From: Deltaproteobacteria bacterium
GTDB taxonomy: Bacteria; Desulfobacterota; Desulfarculia; Adiutricales; Adiutricaceae
Direction of reading: 5' to 3'
Assembly: GCA_031276865.1 (NCBI GenBank)
Contig: JAISMF010000067.1
Span: 1 to 64,000 of the forward strand
Length of the DNA stretch: 64,000 nucleotides
How positions within the stretch are numbered: position 1 is the first letter of the stretch; every line of letters begins with the position of its first letter. Both the position numbers and the translations under genes were made by a program. Shown piece by piece: positions 1 through 8,972 of the stretch. The notes below the pieces were generated by a model. It was not told the origin of the DNA. It saw only the letters and a program-made list of their open reading frames with translations, and ran no database searches.

Positions 1-11
1 CTTACATCCAT
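1..11 (-). CDS. 5' end of a gene running off the left edge
   Basis: Read on the minus strand, an ATG at 11-9 is preceded by a very strong Shine-Dalgarno (GGAGGTG, complement of 17-23) with a 5-base spacer. Only the first three codons (M-D-V) lie in the window, so the product cannot be named. The call rests on the ribosome binding site alone. Confidence 0.3.
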
Positions 12-1258
12 TATTTCACCTCCATTAGAAAGATATGGTGGCCAAGTAGAGATGTAAGAGATTATATTATTTATCTAAGAAGATATCAACATATTAATTG
101 GAAAATATGCAATAAAAAATCAATTTTTTTATGAAGGAGACAAAAAAAACTTGACATCTAGTAATTCACTAGGTTATAATTAATGATATATCTGCTTAAC
201 GAAAATTTTGATCGGTATATCTTTATTCTTTAAAAATACAATATATTAAACATTTATTATATTAAATTTAGTATATTTAATATAATTTATAGTAATATAA
301 AAAAGTCACTCGTCAGCATTTACTCCAGCGGAATATCAGATATTCGCTTTTTTTCCTTTTTTTTATTTTAGATTTGAAGCGACTGCGAGAAACCTGTTTT
401 TTTTATTTATTGAAAAAACATATACCATATACCATATGTAATAAGTGAAAAATATTATATACCTTATAAAATATGTTATTTAAAAGTTTTAAAACATATG
501 GGACTTTTCGAGCAAGCGTCAGATTTAATGTTCAATAATTTTTGGCGACACATATTATTTTCTTATTTCTCTTCTTTTCTCTGTCTCATACGCGTATAAC
601 GCGCGCTAATTTGCCTATTCTCGAGCCTCGAGCCTCGAGTCTCGAGCAGTGCAAACGTATCCTTCTACCCGATTTTACGTCAAACATTCAAAGAGGAGCT
701 CGGCGCGTTAGGGTTTCTCCGCGATATGATGTAGGATACTTTATGCGAAATCTTCTTATTACCCCGGCGGATAATAATTAGAAAGGTAAAAGGAAGAGAT
801 TACCTTGAATACGTGATTTTTTTTCCAATATTTAACCGCCGGGGTAATATTTAAAAGGTAAATAAATTTTTTAATATTGCGTGCTTATATTAGCGAAATT
901 TTAGTCTTTAGATCGTATTGATTAAACATTTAGTCTTATGTGATATATAGGTTAAAACATGAATTTCAATATTGAATTTTTTCTATCTCATCATATCGCG
1001 GACAAACCCGCGCGTTAATCGCGCGAGCCTGGATCTGCGCGTGTGGCGCCCGAAAGGGCGTCTCCTCCCGCGAAAAACAACAGGGAATTATGGTTGTGAA
1101 CGCCAGCCCTAGCGCGGTGATTGGCGTTATAAAAAAAATTACCACCATATAAAGCCGGGGCGCTTTAAGGGGAGCGTATACCGCTTCGTCTAAAAATTAA
1201 GACCAACATACGGGTTCGGGCGGGCGCTTGAAAGCGCGACTCCTCGGGCTGAAAATTT
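12..1258. other. AT-rich gene-free island of repeat debris
   Basis: No convincing gene. About 1.2 kb of mostly AT-rich DNA holds one copy of the 92-bp palindromic-ended repeat (757-849). It also holds degenerate pieces resembling the duplicated unit at 62.9-63.4 kb: around 680-712 (AAAGAGGAGCTCGGCGCGTT) and around 1017-1074 (GGCGCCCGAAAGGGCG). A small nested palindrome, CATATACCATATACCATATG, lies near 418-440. The short open frames here have no ribosome binding sites and implausible composition. Confidence 0.6.
757..849. repeat. MITE-like palindromic-ended repeat, copy A
   Basis: A 93-bp unit bounded by perfect inverted ends: TATTACCCCGGCGG at 757-770 and its exact reverse complement at 836-849. 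The core contains the string GAAAGGTAAAAGGAAGAGAT. Related copies lie at 31194-31285 and 34114-34206. It has no coding capacity. Size and terminal symmetry suggest a non-autonomous element or a repeated structured RNA or DNA unit; no transposase was identified. Confidence 0.7.
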
Positions 1259-2014
1259 TCACGCCTTTTCAAAGAGCACGAAAACCTCCCTGTTGCCCTT
1301 GGGACCCTTGAGCCGGGAGGGCGCTGATTTAAGCGCCCTGAAGGGCGGAGAGAGACCCGGCGCCAGGGCTTTTATTTTTTCCACGGCTTTTTCCACCAGA
1401 GCGGGGTCGCGCACCACCCCTCCTTTTCCCACGTCCCTCCTTCCCACCTCGAACTGGGGTTTCACCATGGGGATGATGAGGGAGCCCTCTTTCATGAGCG
1501 GGGCCGCGAGCGGCAAAACCAGCTCCAGGGAGATGAACGACAGATCCAGGACGGCCAGGCCGAAGGGCCCTTTCAGATCCCTTTTCGGGTCCAGCCGGTC
1601 CAGGTGGCGGGCGTTTACCTCCTCGATCACGGTCACCCGCGGATCGTCTCGGAGGCTTGGATGGAGGAGCCCCTTCCCCACGTCCAGGGCCGTGACCCTT
1701 TCCGCCCCCCTTTTTAACAGGCAGTCCGTGAAGCCCCCGGTGGAGGCCCCCAGATCCAGGCAGACGAGGCCGCGGGGATCGACTCCCAGATCGTCCAGGG
1801 CTCCGGAGAGCTTTTCCCCGCCCCGGGAGACGAAGACCCTTCCGGGGCTTAAGGTGAGGGCCAGATCCGCGCCCAAAAGCTCCCCGGCCTTCCCGACCGG
1901 GGAGTCCGGGCCCTTGAGGACGCGGCCGGCCATGATGAGCGCCTGGGCCTGGGAGCGGGTGGGGGCCAGCCCCAGCCGCATGACGAGCTCGTCGGCTCTG
2001 ATTTTTGGTGGCAT
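1259..2014 (-). CDS. tlyA: TlyA family rRNA methyltransferase / putative hemolysin
   Basis: A 251-residue cytoplasmic protein. Residues about 5-65 form an S4 RNA-binding domain. The rest is a FtsJ/RrmJ-like SAM methyltransferase, with the SAM-binding motif LDLGASTGGFTDCLL near residue 86, then VLDLSFISL and the catalytic-region motif VKPQFEVG. TlyA enzymes 2'-O-methylate cytidines in 16S and/or 23S rRNA; the hemolysin name is historical. Length is normal for the family. The ATG has GAGGAG 5 bases upstream. It lies downstream of the pyrophosphatase gene on the same strand, but a strong terminator hairpin separates them, so it probably has its own promoter. Confidence 0.93.
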   Translation of the reverse strand: MPPKIRADELVMRLGLAPTRSQAQALIMAGRVLKGPDSPVGKAGELLGADLALTLSPGRVFVSRGGEKLSGALDDLGVDPRGLVCLDLGASTGGFTDCLLKRGAERVTALDVGKGLLHPSLRDDPRVTVIEEVNARHLDRLDPKRDLKGPFGLAVLDLSFISLELVLPLAAPLMKEGSLIIPMVKPQFEVGRRDVGKGGVVRDPALVEKAVEKIKALAPGLSPPFRALKSAPSRLKGPKGNREVFVLFEKA

Positions 2015-2034
2015 CGCTCTCCTCTCCCGCCGGG

Positions 2035-2071
2035 AAAAAGCCCGCGGAGCGGGGCCCGCGGGCTTTTTTTT
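2035..2071 (-). terminator. Bidirectional hairpin terminator after the pyrophosphatase gene
   Basis: A 13-bp stem (AAAAAGCCCGCGG with CCGCGGGCTTTTT), flanked by A's on one side and T's on the other, between the pyrophosphatase stop (2127) and the tlyA start (2014). It can end transcription from the minus strand and would also work on the plus strand. Confidence 0.75.
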
Positions 2072-2126
2072 GGATATGCGGAAAATTATCTTCGGGAAGG
2101 CTTCGCCGGCTTCTCTAGGGCGCGGC

Positions 2127-4685
2127 TCACTTGACTTCGAGATCTTCGATGGGATTTCCCGCGGGGGCGCTTGGATCCTTCCCTTCTTTTTTCGGCGGGT
2201 CGCCGCCGGAATCGGGCGCGGAGGTGTCCTCGGCGGAGCCGGTCAAAGACGAGATGCGCATGGAGTAGAAGGAGCGGTAGACGAAGATCAGGGCCACCAC
2301 CAGGAAGGCCGCCCCGAAGAAGATGGAAACGTCCCGGATGTTATCGGTGATGGCTATCTCCAAGGCCAGCATGCCGAAAAGGGTGGTGAACTTGATGATG
2401 GGGTTGAGGGCCACGGACGAGGTGTCCTTGAAGGGGTCCCCCACGGTGTCGCCTATGATGGCGGCGTCGTGGAGGGGGGTGCCCTTCTGCTGCAGATCCA
2501 CCTCCACCACCTTTTTGGCGTTGTCCCAGCAGCCGCCGGCGTTGGCCATGAAGATGGCCTGGAAGAGGCCGAAGAAGGCGATGGAGATCAAATACGAGAC
2601 GAAGAAGCTGGCGGACTCGTTGGAGCCGCCGGTGGAGGGGCTGGAGATGAAGGCGAAGCCCAGGGCGAAGGAGAAGACCGCCACGAAGATGTTGAACATG
2701 CCCTTCTGCGCGTAGAGGGTGCAGATGCGCACCACCTCTTTGGAGTTCTCCAAGGCGGCGCTCTTGGAGGCGTCGGGGTCCAGGTCTATGTGGTTTTTAA
2801 TGAAGGCCACCGCCCGGTAGGCGCCGGTGGAGACGGCCTGGGTGGCGGCGCCGGAAAACCAGTAGATGACCGCCCCGCCGCAGAGGAAGCCCATGAGGGT
2901 GAAGGGGTTTAGAAGGTTCAAGACGCTCGTGATGTCCGGGATGTGCAAGACGTCCTTCAAGACCAGGATGATGGAGAAGATCATGATGGTGGAGCCCACC
3001 ACCGCGGTGCCGATTAAAACCGGCTTGGCCGTGGCCTTGAAGGTGTTTCCGGCGCCGTCGTTGGCCTCCAGGTAGTAGTGGGCCAGCTCGAAGTCGGGTT
3101 TCTCGCCCAGCTCCTTTTCCAGCTCGTCGGCTATCCCGGGGATCTCCTCGAAGAGGCTTAGCTCGTAGACCGACTGGGCGTTGTCCGTCACCGGCCCGTA
3201 GGAGTCCACCGCGATGGTGATGGGGCCCATGCTGAGAAAACCGAAGGCGACCAGGCCGAAGGCGAAGACCGAGGGGTAGATCATTATCTGATCGAGGCCG
3301 GAAATAGCGAAGCAGTAGGCCAGAAACATTAAAAAGCAGAAGACCAGGCCCATCCAGAAGGCCGAGAAGTTTCCGGCGATGAAGCCCGCGAGAATGTTTA
3401 GCGAGGCCCCGCCCTCCTTCGCGGCCTCCACGGCCTCCAAAACGTGCCCCGATTTACCCGAGGTGAAGATTTTCGTGAACTCGGGTATGAGGGCCGCCCC
3501 CAGGGTGCCGCAGCTTAAAATACCCGAAAGTATCCACCAGAGTCTGGGGGAGGTCTGGTAAAGATCGGATCCCGGACCCAGGATAACGTAGGTGGCGATG
3601 AAGTTGCAGATGATGAAAAAGACCGATCCTATCCAGACCAGGCTGCTCAAGGGGGCCTCGAAGTCGAACTTCAAAAGCTTTCCGAAGCGCAACCCGCACC
3701 AGATCTTGTTGATGTTGAAGGACACCACCGAGGATACGACCATGAGCACGCCCATGGTGAAGATCCAGGCCAGAAGGGAGCTCTGCGCCGCGGTCTCGCC
3801 CACGGCGAGCGTGATGAAGGTGACCAGGGCCACGCCCGTCACTCCGTAGGTCTCGAAGCCGTCGGCCGTCGGCCCCACCGAGTCGCCCGCGTTGTCCCCC
3901 GTGCAGTCGGCTATGACTCCGGGGTTTCTGGGATCGTCCTCTTTTATCTTGAAGACTATCTTCATCAGATCCGATCCGATGTCCGCGATCTTCGTGAAAA
4001 TGCCGCCCGCGATCCTCAAAGCGCTCGCCCCCAGGGACTCTCCGATGGCGAAGCCGATGAAGCAGGGGCCGGCCAGATCGCCCATCACCAGGAGTATGAT
4101 CAGCATGAGGAAGAGCTCCAGGGAGATGAGGAAGACCCCGATGCTCATGCCCGAGTTCATGGGTATGTAGCAGAACTGCAAAGGCTTTTTGAAAAGCGAG
4201 GCGTAGGCCATGCGGCTGTTGGCCAGGGTGTTCACCCTCATGCCGTAGAAGGCCACGCTGTAGGAGCCCAGGATGCCCACCACCGTCCAGAAGAGTATCC
4301 AAAGGACGTTCAAGAGCGGGGTTTCCTGGAGGAAGGCGAAGTAGAAGGTGATGCAGACGCCCACGAAGACGAAGAGGATGACCAGGAGCTTGGCCTGCTG
4401 GAACATGTACGTCTTACAGGTCTCGTAGATGGTGGCGGCCACGTCCAGCATGGAGGGGTGGGACTTGACTTTTTTAATGCTGAAGTATTGGTAGACTCCG
4501 AAGAGGAAGCCCAAAACGCAGATGACTATCCCCACCGTGAGGGTGAGCCTCTGAGAGCCGTCGAATTTAGGCAGGATGAGATCCGCCTCGCTGGCCGCGG
4601 CCGTGAAGGGGAGGGCGAGGGAAATCAGGGTCGGCGCAAAGAGCAGGGTCAGGAGCTTTGTTTTGAAACCGGGTACGCGCTGCAT
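2127..4685 (-). CDS. hppA: Membrane-bound ion-pumping pyrophosphatase (divergent type)
   Basis: An 852-residue polytopic inner-membrane protein that couples pyrophosphate hydrolysis to H+ and/or Na+ export. Recognisable motifs are EDDPRNPGVIAD and GDNAGDSVGPTADGFE (residues about 250-290) and the C-terminal NAGGCWDNAKKVVE plus GDTVGDPFKDTS (about 720-760), which hold the Asp/Lys ligands for Mg-PPi. The usual NVGDNVGD stretch reads CTGDNAGD, which points to a divergent membrane-pyrophosphatase clade; the pumped ion and K+ dependence cannot be read reliably. It is longer than the usual ~700 residues, with a Pro/Asp-rich cytoplasmic tail. I chose the ATG at 4685 (MQRVPGFKTK, then a signal-like helix) because GGAGG lies 8 bases upstream; an upstream in-frame ATG at 4784 has no such site. 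Confidence 0.95.
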   Translation of the reverse strand: MQRVPGFKTKLLTLLFAPTLISLALPFTAAASEADLILPKFDGSQRLTLTVGIVICVLGFLFGVYQYFSIKKVKSHPSMLDVAATIYETCKTYMFQQAKLLVILFVFVGVCITFYFAFLQETPLLNVLWILFWTVVGILGSYSVAFYGMRVNTLANSRMAYASLFKKPLQFCYIPMNSGMSIGVFLISLELFLMLIILLVMGDLAGPCFIGFAIGESLGASALRIAGGIFTKIADIGSDLMKIVFKIKEDDPRNPGVIADCTGDNAGDSVGPTADGFETYGVTGVALVTFITLAVGETAAQSSLLAWIFTMGVLMVVSSVVSFNINKIWCGLRFGKLLKFDFEAPLSSLVWIGSVFFIICNFIATYVILGPGSDLYQTSPRLWWILSGILSCGTLGAALIPEFTKIFTSGKSGHVLEAVEAAKEGGASLNILAGFIAGNFSAFWMGLVFCFLMFLAYCFAISGLDQIMIYPSVFAFGLVAFGFLSMGPITIAVDSYGPVTDNAQSVYELSLFEEIPGIADELEKELGEKPDFELAHYYLEANDGAGNTFKATAKPVLIGTAVVGSTIMIFSIILVLKDVLHIPDITSVLNLLNPFTLMGFLCGGAVIYWFSGAATQAVSTGAYRAVAFIKNHIDLDPDASKSAALENSKEVVRICTLYAQKGMFNIFVAVFSFALGFAFISSPSTGGSNESASFFVSYLISIAFFGLFQAIFMANAGGCWDNAKKVVEVDLQQKGTPLHDAAIIGDTVGDPFKDTSSVALNPIIKFTTLFGMLALEIAITDNIRDVSIFFGAAFLVVALIFVYRSFYSMRISSLTGSAEDTSAPDSGGDPPKKEGKDPSAPAGNPIEDLEVK

Positions 4686-5050
4686 AAAAACCGCCTCCGA
4701 AACTCGTTTTAAATTTGTGTTGTTAGGGGGATCAGCCGCCTGGACGTCGGTTTCGATTATAGTTAATTTCCGCCCTGAAAACAACAGGCGGAAACGGCGC
4801 CCGGAAATCCTTCCGAAACCTCGCTGAAGCCGGGGGGAGGGGGCGGAAAAAAAGCCCCGTTCCGTCCGGAAAGGGAGTTTCGGAGCCCCGCGGGGGGGGC
4901 GGCGGGTCCTCGGCCCCGCCGCCCCCTTCCGCCGCTAGGCCGTTTAGGCTTTTTTTCTTGCCTAGGGGCCTCTTTTTCACTAAAATACTCTCATTTCCCA
5001 CGAAAGCGGGCCGCCGGCGCCTTGAAACGGACGGCTGAAGCAGGAACTTC
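4686..5050. other. Divergent intergenic region with hairpin
   Basis: Separates two divergent genes. A GC-only inverted repeat (GGGGGCGGCGGG with CCCGCCGCCCCC, 4895-4926) forms a strong hairpin without a T-run. A promoter for the plus-strand gene follows at 4958-4986. No gene is seen. Confidence 0.6.
4958..4986 (+). promoter_or_regulatory. Sigma-70-type promoter of the LysM lytic transglycosylase gene
   Basis: TTGCCT (4958-4963) and TAAAAT (4981-4986) with exactly 17 bases between them, 64 bases before the ATG at 5051. It fits the vegetative promoter consensus well and stands out in otherwise GC-rich DNA. Confidence 0.55.
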
Positions 5051-8000
5051 ATGCACAAAGCGAGCGTCATTCACATCATCCCGGCCATAATCCTGGCCGC
5101 GGCCCTTTCGGGCTCCTGCGCCTCCCGGGACGAATCCTCCATGGGGAGGGTGGCGGCCGACGTGGCCATGGGGGCCAACGGCGGCGGGCTGAGGTACTAC
5201 CGTCTGGGGCCCCAGTTCGAGGATCAGCTGGGATCCATGGTGGACACCGAGTTCAGCTCGCTGGCCGCCGCCAAGGAGGACATCCCCATCGAGGTGAACC
5301 GCGAGGTCCTCATAAACATCAACAGCTTTCTAAACGACCGCCGCGGCTTCATGACCCGCTCCCTTTCCCGCGGACAGCGGTACATCCCCCTGATGAAGGC
5401 CATCCTGCGCCAGAAGGGGCTGCCCGAGAATTTGGTCTATCTGGCCTTGATCGAATCGGGCTTCAGAAACGACGCCGTCTCCCACGCCAACGCCGTGGGC
5501 CCCTGGCAGTTCATCGCTGCGACGGGGAGGCGCTTCGGGCTCACCATAGACGAATGGGTGGACGAGAGGCGGGATCCCGTGAAGTCCACCTACGCGGCCG
5601 CGGACTACCTCACCGCCCTCCACGACATGTTCGGCTCCTGGCCCCTGGCCATAGCCGCCTACAACTCCGGCGAATACAAGATCAGCCGGGGCCTGCAGCG
5701 CCCCGACGTGGACAACTACTGGGACATGACCCAGGAGCGCGGTTTTCTGGCCGACGAGACCAAGCGCTACGTGCCCAGCTACCTGGCCGCCGCCATCATC
5801 GCCCGGGACCCCGGGGCCTACGGTTTGGAGATCGAGTGGTCGCCCCCCGACACCTGGGACGAGGTGGTGGTCTTCGAGCCTTTGCAGCTCCTCACCGCCG
5901 CCCAGCTGGCCGACACCACCCTGGATCGGATCCAGGAGCTGAACCCCCACCTGAAAAAGCTCACCACCCCGCCCAACCTTCCCGACTTCATCTTGAGGGT
6001 GCCCGCCGGCAGCAAGGCCGCCTTCTACCAGCAGTACGCCCGCCTCCCCGGGAAGGGCGGAAACGGCCGCCTGGCCATCCACCAGGTTGAAAGGGGAGAC
6101 TCCTTGGAGACCCTGGCCGCCGCGTACGGGGCGGACGAGAATCTGGTCCGCGAGGTGAACAACCTCGCCGGCGGCCAGCGGCTCAGGGCCGGCCAGGAGC
6201 TGGTGATTCCGGTGGGAGTGGGTTACACCCAGACCGCGGCCGCCCTCTCCGTTCCGGCGGAGCGTCCCGGCCGCGCGGAGGCCAGGGCGGAGGTGGAGCT
6301 CCCGCCGCCGGTGAGAAGGACGCCGCCGCCTCCGGTCGAGACCCCGCGGAGCGAACCCGCCCCGGCCGCCACCCGCTCGGCCTCCGCCTCCAGGGGTCCG
6401 GTCATCCAGACCATCAGCCACGTGGTGCGCAAGGGCGACACCCTCACGGGCTTGGCCAGCCTCTACGGGGTGGACGCCGACAAGCTCAGGGCCGACAACA
6501 GCCTTCGGGGCTCCAACCTCTACGTGGGGCAGATTCTAACCGTGCGCTCCAACGTGCCCCTCCAGGCCCAGAGCCGCCCCAGCGGCTCCCGGCGCTCGTC
6601 CTGGGTGGAGGAGGGCGAGGGCGTGCCCCTCGTCCACACGGTTAGCCGGGGGGAGACGGTCTCGGGCATAGCCGAGCGCTACAACGTGACCCAGGCCCAG
6701 CTGCGGGAGCTTAACAACCTCTCCGGAAACGCCATTCGGGCCGGCCAGAAGCTGAGGGTGGGCACCGGTCCGGCGCCAATCGCCTCCGGCGGCGCCGGCG
6801 GCGCCGACACCTACGTGGTCAAGGCCGGAGACACCTTGGGCGCCATCGCCAGGCGCCAGAGGGTGAGCGTGGAGTCCCTAAGGGCCTTGAACAAGCTCCA
6901 GGGAAACGACATCCGCGAGGGCCAGACCTTGAAGCTCAGGGCCGCCGCCGCCGCTCCGCGGGCGGCCTCCGGCGCCACGGGCACCTACGTGGTCAAGGCC
7001 GGGGACACCGTCTCCGTCATAGCCAACAGCCACGACATGCTCACGGCCGATTTCAAGAAGCTCAACAATTTGAAGTCCGACGACATCAAACCCGGCCAGG
7101 TGCTTAAAGTACCCGTCCGGGGCGAGGCCCGGGCCGCCGTTCCGGAGGCCCCTTCCGCTCCGGCGGAGGGCCCCGGGGGCGCCGCCCCGTCCCCGCTCTC
7201 CGGCTCCTACGTGGTCAAGGCCGGGGACACCGTCTCCCAGATCGCGAACGACCACGGCATGAAGACGGCCGATTTCAAGGCCTTGAACGGCTTGACCTCG
7301 GACGACATAAAGCCCGGCCAGACCCTGAAGTTCCGCTCCCTGGGCGAGGCGGCCCAAGCCGAGGCACCGGCGCCTCGGGCGCCGGCCCGAACGGAGGCTC
7401 CGGAAGAGGCTCCGGCTCCGTCCGAAGCCCCGGCCCGGGCCGAGGCGCGCTCGGGGAGGGAGCCCGGGACCTCGCCCTACGTGGTTCAACCCGGGGACAC
7501 CGTCTCCGTCATCGCCAACAAACACGGCATGCTCACGGCCGATTTCAAGGCCTTGAACAACCTGACCTCGGACAACATCCGCCCCGGCCAGGAGCTTAAG
7601 GTTCGCGCCCGGGCCCAGGGGAGCTCCGGAGGGGCCGAAGGCACCTCCGCCGTCCCCGTCCGGACGACCTCGGCTCCGTCCGCTCCGTCCGCTCCGTCCG
7701 CTCCGGCCGCTTCGGCCCGCGGCGCCTCGTCGGCGGAATATTACGTGGTGGAGCCCGGGGACACTGTCTCCGTCATCGCCGAGAAGGCCGGCGTGAAGAC
7801 GGCCGATCTAAAGGCATGGAACGGGCTCTCCTCCGACAACATCCGAGTCGGGCAGAGGCTTAGGCTCTCCGGTTCCGCCGCCCCCGGGGCGTCTCCGGAC
7901 AAGGCTCCGTCCGCTCCCTCCGGGAGCCAGGGAGGGGTCTACGTGGTCCAGCCCGGGGACACCGTCTCCGTCATCGCCGAGAAGGTGGGCATGAAAACGG

Positions 8001-8671
8001 CCGACCTCAAGGCCTTGAACGGACTCGCGTCCGACAACATCCGCCCGGGCCAGAAGCTTAAGACCTCCGGAAAGACGCCCGCCGCGGCCGCTCCCGCGGC
8101 CCGAAGCGAGCCCGCTTCGGCCCCGCGGACGGAGAGCCGGACTCAGCCTTCGGCCGGGACCGCGCCCGCCGCGCCCTCCAGGCCGGCGGCCTCCGCTCCC
8201 CAGGCGCCGCCCGCGGCGGCTCCCGCCCGGCCCGCTTCCCAGGCGCCCGCGGCCGCCTCCGCTCCGGCGCCCGCCGCCGCTCCGGCGGCTCCTCCGCTTC
8301 CTCCGGCCCAGCCCGCTCCCGCCGCCCCGGCGGCGTCCGCGGCCCAGTCCCCGCCGGCCGCTCCCGCCGCTCCGGCGGCGCCAAGACAGGCCCCGGCGGC
8401 TCCGGCCCAGGTGGATCCGCGTTCCCTGACGCAGCCGACCTCGCTTCCCCTGGTTCTGCCTTCCAGCGCCGCGGAAAAGGGAAGCCCCTCCGCCTCCGGC
8501 TCTTCCGGCGGCGGGGCGGCCTCGAGTTCCGGCGGGGTGTACGTGGTGCGGCCCGGGGACACCATTTCGACCATAGCGGAGAAGGTCGGCATGAAGACCG
8601 CCGATTTGAAGGCCTTGAACGGGCTCGCCTCCGACAACATCACGCCCGGACAGAAGTTGAAGACGAGGTAG
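5051..8671 (+). CDS. MltD-like lytic transglycosylase lipoprotein with ten LysM domains
   Basis: A 1206-residue cell-envelope protein. It starts with a lipoprotein signal whose lipobox ends at Cys23 (LSGSC). Residues about 110-270 are an SLT domain: ALIESGFRNDAVS carries the catalytic Glu, followed by GPWQF and AIAAYNSGEYKI. It cleaves the glycan strands of peptidoglycan. Ten LysM modules follow (YVV-x-x-GDT-[VL] ... GQ-x-LK), which bind peptidoglycan GlcNAc. They are joined by Ala/Pro/Ser-rich linkers; the linker before the last module is about 150 residues of nearly pure Ala-Pro-Ser. E. coli MltD carries only a few LysM modules. Modules 5-10 are very alike (KTADLKALNGLASDNI), which indicates recent duplication. 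The gene is monocistronic with a good promoter at 4958. Confidence 0.93.
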   Translation: MHKASVIHIIPAIILAAALSGSCASRDESSMGRVAADVAMGANGGGLRYYRLGPQFEDQLGSMVDTEFSSLAAAKEDIPIEVNREVLININSFLNDRRGFMTRSLSRGQRYIPLMKAILRQKGLPENLVYLALIESGFRNDAVSHANAVGPWQFIAATGRRFGLTIDEWVDERRDPVKSTYAAADYLTALHDMFGSWPLAIAAYNSGEYKISRGLQRPDVDNYWDMTQERGFLADETKRYVPSYLAAAIIARDPGAYGLEIEWSPPDTWDEVVVFEPLQLLTAAQLADTTLDRIQELNPHLKKLTTPPNLPDFILRVPAGSKAAFYQQYARLPGKGGNGRLAIHQVERGDSLETLAAAYGADENLVREVNNLAGGQRLRAGQELVIPVGVGYTQTAAALSVPAERPGRAEARAEVELPPPVRRTPPPPVETPRSEPAPAATRSASASRGPVIQTISHVVRKGDTLTGLASLYGVDADKLRADNSLRGSNLYVGQILTVRSNVPLQAQSRPSGSRRSSWVEEGEGVPLVHTVSRGETVSGIAERYNVTQAQLRELNNLSGNAIRAGQKLRVGTGPAPIASGGAGGADTYVVKAGDTLGAIARRQRVSVESLRALNKLQGNDIREGQTLKLRAAAAAPRAASGATGTYVVKAGDTVSVIANSHDMLTADFKKLNNLKSDDIKPGQVLKVPVRGEARAAVPEAPSAPAEGPGGAAPSPLSGSYVVKAGDTVSQIANDHGMKTADFKALNGLTSDDIKPGQTLKFRSLGEAAQAEAPAPRAPARTEAPEEAPAPSEAPARAEARSGREPGTSPYVVQPGDTVSVIANKHGMLTADFKALNNLTSDNIRPGQELKVRARAQGSSGGAEGTSAVPVRTTSAPSAPSAPSAPAASARGASSAEYYVVEPGDTVSVIAEKAGVKTADLKAWNGLSSDNIRVGQRLRLSGSAAPGASPDKAPSAPSGSQGGVYVVQPGDTVSVIAEKVGMKTADLKALNGLASDNIRPGQKLKTSGKTPAAAAPAARSEPASAPRTESRTQPSAGTAPAAPSRPAASAPQAPPAAAPARPASQAPAAASAPAPAAAPAAPPLPPAQPAPAAPAASAAQSPPAAPAAPAAPRQAPAAPAQVDPRSLTQPTSLPLVLPSSAAEKGSPSASGSSGGGAASSSGGVYVVRPGDTISTIAEKVGMKTADLKALNGLASDNITPGQKLKTR

Positions 8672-8972
8672 ACACGGCCGCTCAAAAACGGGGAAGGCCT
8701 TTTCCCGGCGAAGGGAGTCCGCCTTGTGGTTTCGGGCGGGGGGAACCGGCGGATCCGCCTAAACGCCCGTCGGCGTTTAAGCCTCGGCGCGCCTTTCCGG
8801 CGCCAGGGAAAGATGGTAGGCCCCCCTCTTCAAACTCGACTTAGCTTCGTTTCAGCTTGGAGATCTTTTGAAAGTTTTTTTTGGGGTAAACTGTAAAATC
8901 CAAGGCTCGGCGCTTTCATCTTAACCGGACGTCCGGTTAAAAAAACGGCGATTGACTTTACGGAGGTTTCGC
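8672..8972. other. Intergenic region with 20-bp palindrome
   Basis: Contains inverted repeats without T-runs (CTAAACGCCCG / CGGCGTTTAAG near 8758-8785) and the perfect palindrome at 8921-8940. No gene is seen. Confidence 0.5.
8921..8940. promoter_or_regulatory. Perfect 20-bp palindrome, candidate operator
   Basis: TTAACCGGACGTCCGGTTAA is a perfect inverted repeat 33 bases before the start of the small gene at 8973. Its core CGGACGTCCG recurs at 29118-29127 (upstream of a NikK-like gene) and at 46728-46737 (upstream of the DUF3299 gene). This is consistent with a dimeric regulator site, but no protein can be assigned. Confidence 0.4.

Noticed and set aside
542-781. ORF of 79 codons in the left island
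   Set aside because: No ATG start or ribosome binding site, and it overlaps repeat relics and the end of the palindromic element.
1293-2912. Long plus-strand open frame opposite tlyA and the pyrophosphatase gene
   Set aside because: It is the antisense shadow of GC-rich genes with biased third positions; composition is Arg/Gly/Pro-rich without a family match.
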